From contig JAGPCY010000043.1 of the NCBI GenBank assembly GCA_018057825.1, positions 1-64,000 of the forward strand: a DNA stretch of 64,000 nt. The letters run 5' to 3'. The notes under the pieces were generated by a model that worked only from the letters and a program-made list of their open reading frames with translations, was not told the DNA's origin and searched no databases. Shown in pieces: positions 46,117 through 54,470 of the stretch (position 1 is the stretch's first letter; every line of letters starts with the position of its first letter). Source of the stretch: Kofleriaceae bacterium (GTDB taxonomy: Bacteria > Myxococcota_A > Polyangia > Haliangiales > Haliangiaceae). The position numbers were made by a program, and so were the translations under genes.

Positions 46117-46545
46117 ATGGACCTCGCCGCGTACAACCGGTTCTGCCGCGCGCTGCCTCACGCGACCCACGTCGTGCAGTGGGGCGGCGCGCACGTCTGG
46201 AAGATCGGCGGCAAGGTGTTCGCGATCGCCGGCTGGAGTGACGACGATCAGCTCGCGGTGACGTTCAAGTGCACGCGCGCGCAGTTCGATCTCCTCGAGC
46301 ACCTGCGCGGCTGTCGCCCGGCGCCGTACCTCGCGTCGCGCGGCCTGACCTGGATCCAGCGCACCCACGCCCTCGATCTATCCGACGCCGGGCTGCGCTC
46401 CTGCCTGCGCGAGAGCTACGCGTTGGCCCTGGCGACCCTACCTCGGAAGGTCCAGCGCGCCCTGGGCGGCGACGCCCCGCACAGCAGCCCGGCGCCGACG
46501 TCGTCACGCCAGCCGCGCCGCGGCCGCCGCGATCGCGCCCGGTGA
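46117..46545 (+). CDS. MmcQ/YjbR family protein
   Basis: Cytoplasmic CyaY-like fold protein of 142 aa with the family order: LPHATHVVQWGGAHVWKIGGKVFAIAGW, then LAVTFKCTRAQFDLL, PYLASRGLTWIQ and LRESYALALATLP. Many relatives are DNA-binding or stress-associated; the role here is unknown. Its tail (Arg-rich, SSPAPTSSRQPRRGRR) overlaps the 3' end of the AraC gene at 46504 by 42 bp on the opposite strand. Confidence 0.85.
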   Translation: MDLAAYNRFCRALPHATHVVQWGGAHVWKIGGKVFAIAGWSDDDQLAVTFKCTRAQFDLLEHLRGCRPAPYLASRGLTWIQRTHALDLSDAGLRSCLRESYALALATLPRKVQRALGGDAPHSSPAPTSSRQPRRGRRDRAR

Positions 46546-47391
46546 CGGCAGGCCGGCTTGGTGCATGGCGAGGCAGAAGGCGCGCGGCGAGCCGTAGCCG
46601 AGGATCGCAGCCACGCCCTCGGTGGTCGCCCGCGGCGCGGTCATCAGACACGTGGCGACCGACAAGCGCCACTGGTGCAGGACGCGATGCCACGAGGTGC
46701 CGCCGGGAAAAGCGTAGTAGCGATCGAGCGCGGCGAAGTCGCGGCGCAGGTGGCGCCCCGAGCGGGCCAGCGCCCGCTCGAGATCGACGAGCATCGGTCG
46801 GCCGGCCAGCTCCGACAGCGCGTCGCCGAACGCGCCGGCCAAGGCCCGGGTCGCCGGCGGGATCGGCGCGAGCAAGCTCGCGGTGTCGCGCTCGGGCGGC
46901 GTCTCGCCGAGGCTGCGGAGCCAGGCGAGCAGCTCGAGCGTCAACGCGGCCTGCGCGCCCGGCGGCGCGGTCGCGGCCTCGAGGGTCTCGGCCCAGGCGC
47001 GGGCCCGCGTCAGCTCCGCCGCCGACAACCGGGCCACGGTCCACGACGGAACGCGCTCGCCAGGGGTCGGCTCCCAGTCGACCACCAGCGCCACGAAGGG
47101 CTCGCCCTCCCAGCGCTCGCCGTCGAGGCCGTGGGGCTGTGACGAGATCGACCCGGCGTCGAGCCACGCGGTGCGCGCGCCATCGTCGAGGCGAAGCCGG
47201 CCCGCGAGGACCACCTGCACCAGCCGGCGCGCGGTCGCGCCGCCCAGCGCCGTGCCGCCATACAGCCGCTTCTCGTGGACCACGCCGCGCGTGCGGACGA
47301 CGTACGCGCGCAGGCCGTGATGCAGGAGGAAGCTGACCGAGCGCGCCGCGGCCAGCGACGGCACCGTCACTGCGCGGCGCAGCCAGAGCAT
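46504..47391 (-). CDS. AraC-type transcriptional regulator
   Basis: A 295-aa regulator: AraC-like sensor with cupin features at the N-terminus (VVRTRGVVHEKRLYGG, VVLAGRLRLDDG), then a C-terminal HTH region (about 195-295; LVDLERALARSGRHLRRDFAAL, then TEGVAAILGYGSPRAFCLAMHQAGLPSPGAI) with the usual two-helix pair, although the second helix is degenerate. The start is uncertain. Tail-to-tail overlap with the MmcQ gene. Confidence 0.72.
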   Translation of the reverse strand: MLWLRRAVTVPSLAAARSVSFLLHHGLRAYVVRTRGVVHEKRLYGGTALGGATARRLVQVVLAGRLRLDDGARTAWLDAGSISSQPHGLDGERWEGEPFVALVVDWEPTPGERVPSWTVARLSAAELTRARAWAETLEAATAPPGAQAALTLELLAWLRSLGETPPERDTASLLAPIPPATRALAGAFGDALSELAGRPMLVDLERALARSGRHLRRDFAALDRYYAFPGGTSWHRVLHQWRLSVATCLMTAPRATTEGVAAILGYGSPRAFCLAMHQAGLPSPGAIAAAAARLA

Positions 47392-47565
47392 GGCGTGAGT
47401 ACGGACCACCGCGACCTGCGGATCGGCCGGCGCGGATCGGCCGGCGCGGGCCGCATCGACTCGATGCATAGAATCGGCCGCGCGGGAGCCGGCGCAGCGG
47501 TCCCTCCGTATACCCAGCACCGACGCGCTGGATCGACCGGCGCGCGGTTACACCAGGAGCTGACG

Positions 47566-47967
47566 ATGCGCCTCGACACGCTTGCGATGCTGGGACTCAT
47601 GTTCACCGCGCTCGGGGGATGTCTCGAGTCCTCCGACGACCTCGCCCCGCCGGACGACCCCGCGGCGGTCGACGACGATCCGACCGCGCCCGGGCCCAGC
47701 ACCGAGCCGAGCCAGGTGGTCGGCACGTGCACGGCCGATCGCAACTGCACCGGGACCAAGACCTGCGGCGCGTGGTCGGCGTGGTCGACCTGCGGCGCGT
47801 CGTACCAGCGGTGCGACGCGAGCTGCGGCTTCATCACCCGCTCCGGCTGCTCGTACCAGGCGACGGTGTCACCGCAGAACCGCAGCCGGACCTGCACGAT
47901 GCGCGCGACCGGCGCCACCTGCGTCGAGGTCGACTACCGCGAGGTCGTCGTGAGCTGTCCGGTCTGA
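47566..47967 (+). CDS. Small Cys-rich lipoprotein with a TSP1-like segment
   Basis: A 133-aa exported protein with a signal and lipobox MFTALGGC, an acidic/Pro spacer (LESSDDLAPPDDPAAVDDD), and ten Cys in the mature domain (GTCTADRNC, KTCGAWSAWSTCGASYQRC, DASCGF, SGCSYQ, SRTCTM, ATCVEV, SCPV). CGAWSAWSTC is the W-x-x-W-x-x-C signature of thrombospondin type-1 repeats, seldom seen in bacteria. AGGAGC precedes the ATG at 47566. Function unknown. Confidence 0.75.
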   Translation: MRLDTLAMLGLMFTALGGCLESSDDLAPPDDPAAVDDDPTAPGPSTEPSQVVGTCTADRNCTGTKTCGAWSAWSTCGASYQRCDASCGFITRSGCSYQATVSPQNRSRTCTMRATGATCVEVDYREVVVSCPV

Positions 47968-47992
47968 CCGCGATGATCGCGCGCGCGACCGC

Positions 47993-49186
47993 TCACAGGA
48001 GCGAGCGCAACAGCCAGAACTGCGTCTCGCGTCCACCTGCCAGCTCCGCCAGGCCGTCGCGCTCCTCGCGCGCCTGATCGTGGCGAGCCTGGGCGAACAG
48101 GGGCGCGACCTCGGGATCGCGGCTGCGCGCGGCCCGCGTACACACGCGGGTGTGGCCACCATCGTCACCCGGCGGCCCGGGGTGATCGACGAACAGCAGA
48201 TCGCCGGGGCGGACCTGGCCGAGCAGGCGCGCGATCGCCCGGTCATTGGCGGCGCTGACCGTGGCCTGGTTCGGGTCGGTCGGCGCGCGGTGGTCGAGGT
48301 GCGCGACCTGCTGCCACCCGGCCTTGCGCGCCAGGGCCTCGCCGAAGCGCTCGGCCCGCGGATAGTGGCGATGCGTGCCGGCCTGGAAGGTCGGCACCGG
48401 AAGATCGGCGAGCGCGACCACGGCTCCGCCGAAGACGTTGCACTTCCAGTAGCCGCGCGCGCCGAGGCCATAGGCCACGCCGCCGGGCAGGCGCAACAGG
48501 CCCGGCGTCGGCGCGACGCCGAACTGTTCCGCGTGGCAGGTGTAGCGGACGCCGTCGACGCGCGCGGTGAACGGCGCGGCGGCGGTGGCGGCGCAGATCG
48601 CCCGTGCGACCGCGACCACGCGGCGGGCACCCTTGCCGAGCGCGGGGACGGGATGCTCGGGATCGAACAGATCGGGGACCGGCCGATCGGCCAGCAGGGC
48701 CTCGACCGCCGCCAGCTCGGCGCGCCCGAAGCTGCCGGTGGTCGCCAGGCTCCGCCAGCGCTGGAGCGCGGTCACCGCGGCCACCGTCTCGTCGCCGTAG
48801 CCGCCGTCGCTGCCCCAGGTCGGCAGGCGCAGCGCGGTCGGCGCGTCGGTGACCCGCGCCGCCACCGCCTGGAGCGCGCGCTGGACGAGCTGGACCCGGG
48901 AGCGATCGCGCTCGCTCGGCCCGACGACCGCGCGGCCCGAACGGACCTGCGCCAGGGCTGGGACCCGCAGGTCGCCGACGGTCAGCGGCGCGCGGATCGC
49001 CGCGCGGTCGACGCCGAGCTCGACGAGGAGCGAGCCGACGCCGGCACCGAGCAGCTCCGCCGCCTGGCGGGCGACCGGCAGGAGGCTGGGGCGCGGCAGG
49101 TCTTGCAGCGCCTGGGCCGCGAAGTCGTCGAGCGGCAAGGACTCGGTCGCGACCAGGGTCGCGAAGGCAGCGGGCAGCGCGGGCAT
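47993..49186 (-). CDS. Peptidoglycan-binding protein with a candidate cysteine-amidase domain
   Basis: A 397-aa protein without signal peptide. Residues about 95-160 match a peptidoglycan_binding_1 repeat (SRVQLVQRALQAVAARV... GSDGGYGDETVAAVTALQRW... TTGSFGRAELAAVEALL). The C-terminal half has RGYWKCNVFGGAVV (candidate catalytic Cys), AGTHRHYPRAERFGEALARKAGW, VRPGDLLFVDHP and DDGGHTRVCTR (candidate His), in the CHAP/NlpC order Cys...His. A cell-wall hydrolase is likely but the catalytic pair is inferred. The signal-less form is reminiscent of secretion-system effectors. The large array F lies just upstream. Confidence 0.65.
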   Translation of the reverse strand: MPALPAAFATLVATESLPLDDFAAQALQDLPRPSLLPVARQAAELLGAGVGSLLVELGVDRAAIRAPLTVGDLRVPALAQVRSGRAVVGPSERDRSRVQLVQRALQAVAARVTDAPTALRLPTWGSDGGYGDETVAAVTALQRWRSLATTGSFGRAELAAVEALLADRPVPDLFDPEHPVPALGKGARRVVAVARAICAATAAAPFTARVDGVRYTCHAEQFGVAPTPGLLRLPGGVAYGLGARGYWKCNVFGGAVVALADLPVPTFQAGTHRHYPRAERFGEALARKAGWQQVAHLDHRAPTDPNQATVSAANDRAIARLLGQVRPGDLLFVDHPGPPGDDGGHTRVCTRAARSRDPEVAPLFAQARHDQAREERDGLAELAGGRETQFWLLRSLL

Positions 49187-49226
49187 GCCCGATCATCGCG
49201 GGTTTCGCCTGCGCGCGGTAGCCGAC

Positions 49227-49526
<300 letters not shown>

Positions 49527-49611
49527 GAGCGGAGACGCTCGAGCTTGTGACCCAGTTCACGCGCGCGGCGATGCTCGCGGCGTCTCCTCTCGGCCGATCT
49601 ATCGTAGGCGA

Positions 49612-49896
49612 GTGTCGACCTTCGCCCCGATCGTGCTCCTGGTGGCCGTCGCGGCCTGCGGCGGCAGCGTCAGCGGCGAGGACTCCGTGCTCGCCAAGCG
49701 TCGGGCCCGGACCAAGCAGATCTGCGCGTGTGACACCTGGCGCTGCGCGGCCCAGGCCACGATCGACTACGACCGCTGGGTCGCGCTCCGCGAGGATCGC
49801 CTGCGCACGCACACCCCATCGCCCGCGATCACCGACGAGCTGAGGCGCCTGGACCGCGAGGCCCACGCGTGCGAGGCCCGGTTCACACCGCCCTGA
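49612..49896 (+). CDS. Small Cys-containing lipoprotein
   Basis: A 94-aa protein with a signal ending VAVAAC from the GTG at 49612. The mature part has [12 protein letters not shown] (three Cys in ten residues) and a helical pair ([35 protein letters not shown]). Divergent from the cell-wall hydrolase candidate across array F. Function unknown. Confidence 0.65.
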   Translation: MSTFAPIVLLVAVAACGGSVSGEDSVLAKRRARTKQICACDTWRCAAQATIDYDRWVALREDRLRTHTPSPAITDELRRLDREAHACEARFTPP

Positions 49897-49935
49897 CCAA
49901 CCTGCGGCTCGGCTGGACGCTCTTGACCCCGCGGT

Positions 49936-50787
49936 TCAGGGTGCCGCGGTCGGGACCACGAAGCCGGCCTCGTCGATCGTGACCGCGCGCTCCTTGAGCA
50001 AGCGGCCGACGGCGCGCTTGAAGGCCTTCTTGGACAGGCCGAACACCGCGCGGAGCTCGTCGGGCGACGAGCGGTCGCCGACGCGGGGCGGACGTGGCCC
50101 GCGCAGCGCGGCCAGGATGATCTCGGCGTCGTGGGCGAGCTCTTCGTGGGCGTGGCCGCGCAGCGACAGGACCAGCTTGCCGTCCGGAAGGATCTCGGCG
50201 ATGCGGAACCGCGCCGGCGCGCCGCGCCCGAGGCGGTGGGGCTCGCTCGCCGGGACCAGGCCGAGGTACGCGCGCTCGAGGATCGCGAACAGGCCCAGGT
50301 CGGGGTCGTCGCGCCAGGCCTCGCCCTCGACCCACTCGTCGAGCGCGAAGTCGCCGCCTTCGGTGAGCAGGTCGCCGACGCGCATCGTCGCCGCCAGCCG
50401 CTGGCTCTTGTCGAGGAACAGCCCGAACGGATGGCGCGCCCCGACCCAGAGCTCGCGGGTCTGCTCGGCGAACGGCACCAGGAGCTCCTTGCCCAGGCCC
50501 CAGTCGACGTAGGCCCCGTGATCGACCAGCGCGGTGACCTCGAGGAACGCCACCTCGCCGAGGGCGAGCCGGGGCTCGATCGTCGTCGCCACCACGCGCT
50601 CCTCGGAGTCGCGGTACACGAACACCGCCAGCGCCTGACCGACCCGCGCGTCGGCCGGCAGCTCGCGCGCCGGCACGAAGATCGTCGGCGCGTCGGGCCG
50701 CTCGTCGACTGCCACCAGCCCACCGGCGCCGTCGACGCGACGGAGCCCAAGCGTGGCGCGCTGGCCGAGCAGGCCTTCCGGAGTCAT
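49936..50787 (-). CDS. CvfB/YitL-like S1 RNA-binding protein
   Basis: Cytoplasmic RNA-binding protein of 283 aa with at least two S1 domains: GLLGQRATLGLRRVDGAGG, then VAFLEVTALVDHGAYVDWGLGKELLVPFAEQ, with MRVGDLL and RFRIAEILPDGKLVLSLR. A winged-helix end follows (SPDELRAVFGLSKKAFKRAVGRLLKERAVTIDEAGFV). CvfB affects translation or virulence gene expression in Firmicutes. Length and order agree with the family. ATG at 50787. Confidence 0.88.
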   Translation of the reverse strand: MTPEGLLGQRATLGLRRVDGAGGLVAVDERPDAPTIFVPARELPADARVGQALAVFVYRDSEERVVATTIEPRLALGEVAFLEVTALVDHGAYVDWGLGKELLVPFAEQTRELWVGARHPFGLFLDKSQRLAATMRVGDLLTEGGDFALDEWVEGEAWRDDPDLGLFAILERAYLGLVPASEPHRLGRGAPARFRIAEILPDGKLVLSLRGHAHEELAHDAEIILAALRGPRPPRVGDRSSPDELRAVFGLSKKAFKRAVGRLLKERAVTIDEAGFVVPTAAP

Positions 50788-50861
50788 GGGTCCATCTACC
50801 CCCGAACCTGGCGCCCGAGCAAGGCGCCGCGCGCGATCCGCGGCGTGGCAGACTACCGACG

Positions 50862-51326
50862 ATGCCGAGCGTGGTCCGCGTCGCACACGATGAGCCGAGG
50901 CTCGATCGCCTCTTGCAGCTCTACATGCACGAGTGGAGCGCGCTGGTGCCGACCGCGATCGGCGCCGACGCGCGCTACGTCTATCCGACGCTGTCGGCGT
51001 GGGCCGATCAGGCGCGCCACGCCGCCTACCTGCTCCTCGACGCCGACGACCGACCGCTGGGCTTCGCGCTGGTGGCGATCGACGACGACGGGGTCGCCCA
51101 CGTCGAGGAGTTCTTCGTGATCGCCGGGGCCCGCCGCCACGGGGTCGGGGCCACGGCCGCGCACGCGCTGTTCGCGACCCACGCCGGCGCCTGGTCGTGG
51201 ACCGTGCGCCCCGAGAACCCCGCCGCGCTGGCGTTCTGGAAGCGGATCGCCCCGGCCGCGACTGTCACCGCCGAGCCCGGCGGCGACGGCGTAGTGCGGA
51301 CGCGCATGCGGCTCGAGACCGCGTAG
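50862..51326 (+). CDS. GNAT family N-acetyltransferase
   Basis: A 154-aa acetyltransferase. GNAT core: LGFALVAIDDDGVAHVEEFFVIAGARRHGVGATAAHALFATH, in which RRHGVGA is the acetyl-CoA-binding loop, then the Asn-containing PENPAALAFWKRI. Close to the minimal GNAT length. Substrate unknown. Its stop lies 23 bp upstream of array G. Confidence 0.88.
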   Translation: MPSVVRVAHDEPRLDRLLQLYMHEWSALVPTAIGADARYVYPTLSAWADQARHAAYLLLDADDRPLGFALVAIDDDGVAHVEEFFVIAGARRHGVGATAAHALFATHAGAWSWTVRPENPAALAFWKRIAPAATVTAEPGGDGVVRTRMRLETA

Positions 51327-51348
51327 CGGTACGTAGCGGTGCGCGACG

Positions 51349-51522
51349 GAGGCGGAGGCGGAGGCTGAGACCGAGACCGAGGCGGAGACCGAGACCGAGG
51401 CCGAGGCCGAGACCGAGGCCGAGGCCGAGAGCGAGACGGAGGCGGAGACCGAGGCCGAGGCCGAGACCGAGACCGAGACCGAGGCCGAGACCGAGGCCGA
51501 GACCGAGGCGGAGACCGAGAGC
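51349..51522. repeat. Hexanucleotide array G, 29 units, ending at a stop codon
   Basis: 174 bp of GAGACC, GAGGCC and GAGGCG units (plus GAGGCT, GAGACG and two GAGAGC). The last base of the last unit is the first base of the sigma-factor stop codon (51522-51524, minus strand). Confidence 0.95.
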
Positions 51523-52766
51523 TACGACGGCGAGTCGGTGGCCTGGGCAGCGCGCCGCAGGAGCAGCGTGCGCTCGCGCTGGTTGGTCGCCAGCGCCGCG
51601 GCGCGCGCGAAGGCCTGACCCGCCGCGGCGCGCTGGCCGAGCTTCAGCAGGAGGTCGCCCTGGACGGCCGGCACGAGGTGGAAGTCGCGCAGGCTCGGCA
51701 GGTCGACCAGCTCGTCGACCAGGATCAGCCCGGCCTCGGGGCCATCGGCCATCCCGACCGCGACCGCGCGGTTGAGCGCCACGATCGGCGAGCCGGTGAC
51801 CGCGAGCAGGGCGTCGTAGAGCGCGACGATGCGCGGCCAGTCGGTCGCGTCGACGCTCGGCGCGCGCGCGTGACACGCCGCGATCGCCGCTTGCAGGGCG
51901 TAGACCCCGAGCGGTCTGGCCCGGGCCTCGGCCTGGGCCAGCGCGGCGAGGCCGTGCTGGATGAGCGCGCGGTCCCACAGGCTGCGCCGTTGCTCGGTCA
52001 GGAGCACCGGGTCGCCGGCGGCGTCGACCCGCGCCCGCAGGCGCGACGCCTGCAACTCCATGAGCGCGACCAGGCCGTGCACCTCGGCCTCCTCGGGCAA
52101 GCGCGCGCTCAGCATCCGGCCGAGCCGCATCGCCTCGGCGCACAGCTCCGGCCGCAGGAGGTCGTCGCCGCGCGACGCGGCGTAGCCCTCGTTGAACACC
52201 AGGTAGATGACCTCGAGCACCGACGGCAGGCGGTCGACCAGCGCGGCGCCGGTGGGCAACTCGAACGGCACCCGGGCCTCGCCGAGGGTGCGCTTGGCGC
52301 GGACCAGGCGCTGCGCGATCGTCGGCTCGCTGGCGCGGTAGGCGCGCGCGAGCTCGGGGACCGTGAGGCCGGCGACCAGCCGCAGCGTCAGCGCCACCCG
52401 CGCCTCGCGGGCCAGGACGGGGTGGCAGGCGATGAAGATGAGCCGGAGCGTATCGTCGCCGCCATCGTCGAGCTCGACCGGCAGGGCGGCGCGCGGCGCC
52501 TCCGCCTCCAGCATCGCGTGCTTGTCGGCGAGCATCCGGCCGCGGCGCAGCGCGTCCACGGCGCGATGGCGCGCGGTCGCCATCAACCACGCCCCGGGGT
52601 TGTGCGGGAGGCCGTCGCGCGGCCACTGCTCGAGGGCCGCGACCAGCGCGTCGTGGGCCAGGTCTTCGGCGAGGGCGAGGTCGCGCACCACCCGCGTCAG
52701 GCCACCGATGAGGCGAGGCGCCTCGAGGCGCCACACCGTCTCGACCGCGACGCGGGTGACGCTCAC
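51522..52766 (-). CDS. ECF42-type sigma factor with a C-terminal extension
   Basis: A 414-aa sigma factor: region 2 (RVVRDLALAEDLAHDALVAALEQW... MATARHRAVDALRR), region 4 (LRLVAGLTVPELARAYRASEPTIAQRLVRAKRTL), then a helical extension of about 220 residues (VLEVIYLVFNEGYAA, LCAEAMRLGRML, ALAAEAR-type repeats) typical of the DUF6596/TPR-like tail. This architecture next to a YCII/DGPF gene defines ECF group 42, where the extension rather than an anti-sigma factor controls activity. GTG at 52766 overlaps the YCII stop (GTGA). Confidence 0.92.
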   Translation of the reverse strand: MSVTRVAVETVWRLEAPRLIGGLTRVVRDLALAEDLAHDALVAALEQWPRDGLPHNPGAWLMATARHRAVDALRRGRMLADKHAMLEAEAPRAALPVELDDGGDDTLRLIFIACHPVLAREARVALTLRLVAGLTVPELARAYRASEPTIAQRLVRAKRTLGEARVPFELPTGAALVDRLPSVLEVIYLVFNEGYAASRGDDLLRPELCAEAMRLGRMLSARLPEEAEVHGLVALMELQASRLRARVDAAGDPVLLTEQRRSLWDRALIQHGLAALAQAEARARPLGVYALQAAIAACHARAPSVDATDWPRIVALYDALLAVTGSPIVALNRAVAVGMADGPEAGLILVDELVDLPSLRDFHLVPAVQGDLLLKLGQRAAAGQAFARAAALATNQRERTLLLRRAAQATDSPS

Positions 52767-53200
52767 GCGCCCTTCGCCGCCAGCGCCGCGCGCTGCTTGG
52801 CCTCACGCTCGAGCATCTCCGGGGTCACCACGTCGCCGAAGTCCTCGAGGCCGACCACCGGCCGCAGCTCGAGGTCGCACTCCTCGCCCGGCATCGGCGC
52901 CGGGCAGCGCCGGGCCCACTCGAGGGCCTCGTCCATCGACTTCACCTCCCACATCCAGAAGCCGGCCACCAGCTCGCGGGTCTCGGTGAACGGGCCGTCG
53001 AGGATCTGGCGCTCGGTGCCGTCGCTCGAGAAGCGGACCCGCTTGCCGAGGCGGCTCGGGGTCAGCCCGTCCCCGGCCAGCATCACCCCGGCGGCCACCA
53101 GCTCGTCGTTGAACTTCGACATCGCCTCGATCAGCTCCGCCGAGGGCAGCGCGCCGGCCTCGCTGTTGGCCGTCGCCTTGACCATGACCATGACTTTCAT
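52763..53200 (-). CDS. YCII/DGPF-domain protein
   Basis: Dimeric ferredoxin-like protein of 145 aa: MKVMVMVKATANSEAG at the start, MSKFNDELVAAGVMLAGDGL, and DGPFTETRELVAGFWMWEVKSMDEALEWA, carrying the diagnostic DGPF. The upstream gene of the ECF42 operon. Established work links DGPF proteins to ECF42 sigma factors. The A-rich tract near 53283 lies in its promoter region. Confidence 0.92.
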   Translation of the reverse strand: MKVMVMVKATANSEAGALPSAELIEAMSKFNDELVAAGVMLAGDGLTPSRLGKRVRFSSDGTERQILDGPFTETRELVAGFWMWEVKSMDEALEWARRCPAPMPGEECDLELRPVVGLEDFGDVVTPEMLEREAKQRAALAAKGA

Positions 53201-53282
53201 GCTCGTTCCTTTCGTTTGATCCGAAGCGTTCGTCGCTCCTGACCATGCGTCGATCGAGCCGAGCCGAAATCGACACGGCGCG

Positions 53283-53291
53283 AAAAAAAAA
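53283..53291. promoter_or_regulatory. A9 tract in a divergent promoter region
   Basis: Nine consecutive A residues in otherwise very GC-rich sequence, in the 158-bp region between the YCII gene and the AraC gene. Such a tract can act as an UP element or bend DNA; its direction is uncertain. Confidence 0.3.
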
Positions 53292-53358
53292 CGGAGCGTG
53301 AGCCCGTGGGGGCGGTGGTCCCCGGGCCGTCGTCCCGTGGTCGCGGTAGCTTAGCGTC

Positions 53359-53838
53359 GTGCCCCGCCGTGCCACGACCGTCTCGCCTGGGCCGGCGCGC
53401 CCGGATCCGGCGCTGCTTCGTCGGCTCCTGCGGGCCCGCGATCACCTCGACGCCGCACCGCACGAGGCCTGGCCGGTGCCGCGCCTGGCCCAGGTCAGCG
53501 GCGTGTCGGCGGCGCACTTCGCGCGCTCGTTCAAGGTCGCCTTCGGCGTCCCGCCCCATCGCTACCTGCTGACCCGGCGCATCGAGCGAGCGACCGCGCT
53601 CCTGCGTGAGACCGACCTATCGATCACCGAGATCGCGTTCCAGACCGGGTGGAGCAGCCAGGGCACGTTTGGCCGGACGTTTCGCGACATCGTCGGGGCG
53701 ACGCCGCGGTCGGTGCGGGTCCGCGAGCGGGGCCGCGCCCCGGCTGCGCCGGTGCCGAGCTGCCACGTCGCCGCCGCCACGCGTCCCGATCTTACGATCG
53801 CAGTTTCGGAGAAGCGCCGCCAGCGCCCGAAACGCTAG
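53359..53838 (+). CDS. AraC-family transcriptional regulator (HTH only)
   Basis: A 159-aa regulator with the AraC HTH pair near the start: VPRLAQVSGVSAAHFARSFKVAFGVPPHRYLLTRRIERATALLRETDLSITEIAFQTGWSSQGTFGRTFRDIVGATPRSVR (given here only as a region, residues about 42-122). No sensor domain is attached. GTG at 53359. Located directly upstream of the VOC gene (9-bp gap), an arrangement seen for self-contained AraC-VOC pairs. Confidence 0.88.
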   Translation: MPRRATTVSPGPARPDPALLRRLLRARDHLDAAPHEAWPVPRLAQVSGVSAAHFARSFKVAFGVPPHRYLLTRRIERATALLRETDLSITEIAFQTGWSSQGTFGRTFRDIVGATPRSVRVRERGRAPAAPVPSCHVAAATRPDLTIAVSEKRRQRPKR

Positions 53839-53847
53839 CACCTCGCC

Positions 53848-54255
53848 ATGCAGCTCCGCATCGATCTCATCGGCCTGTATGTCCGCGATCAGGACGAGGC
53901 TGTGGCGTTCTACGTCGACAAGCTCGGGTTCAAGATCCACACCGACGTGCGCAACGGCGAGTTCCGCTGGCTCACGGTGCAGGCCCCCAACCAGCCCGAC
54001 GTCCAGCTCGGCCTGTTCCGGCCAGGTCCACCGATCCACGACCCGGCCACCACCCAGAGCCTGGACGAGGTCGTGGCCAAGGGCGCGATGCCCCCCCTGG
54101 TCATGGCGGTCGACGACTGCCGCGCGGCCTACGACCGCCTGCGGGCCGCCGGCGTCGAGTTCACCCAGCCGCCGACCGAGCGCTACGGCAACGTCGACGC
54201 CGGGTTTCGCGATCCGTCGGGCAACGGATGGAAGCTGGTGCAAACGCGGCGCTGA
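53848..54255 (+). CDS. VOC-family (glyoxalase/bleomycin-resistance-type) protein
   Basis: A 135-aa vicinal-oxygen-chelate protein: LIGLYVRDQDEAVAFYVDKLGFKIHTDVRNGEFRWLTV, then VMAVDDCRAAYDRLRAAGVEF and FRDPSGNGWKLVQ. The final Glu metal ligand common to glyoxalases (DPxGN) is replaced by W/K, and a metal-binding His pair is not obvious, so catalysis is doubtful. It may bind a drug or act in a small-molecule response with the AraC gene. Substrate unknown. Confidence 0.85.
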   Translation: MQLRIDLIGLYVRDQDEAVAFYVDKLGFKIHTDVRNGEFRWLTVQAPNQPDVQLGLFRPGPPIHDPATTQSLDEVVAKGAMPPLVMAVDDCRAAYDRLRAAGVEFTQPPTERYGNVDAGFRDPSGNGWKLVQTRR

Positions 54256-54470
54256 GGGTGCGGTCGAGGACCCGTGGGGCTGGGCAGGTGTCGCAGCGAC
54301 GCCCATCTGCTCATCGGCCGCGCCGCCGCGGGTGAGTAGGCGGGCGCCGACGAGACCTCGATCACACCGGGCTGCCCAAGACCCCTTCCGCTCGTCGAGG
54401 TCCGCAATATTCCAGCAGGTGTGCGGGTTTGACTTGGCGGGGTCGCCCACCTACCATCGATCGCGAGATC

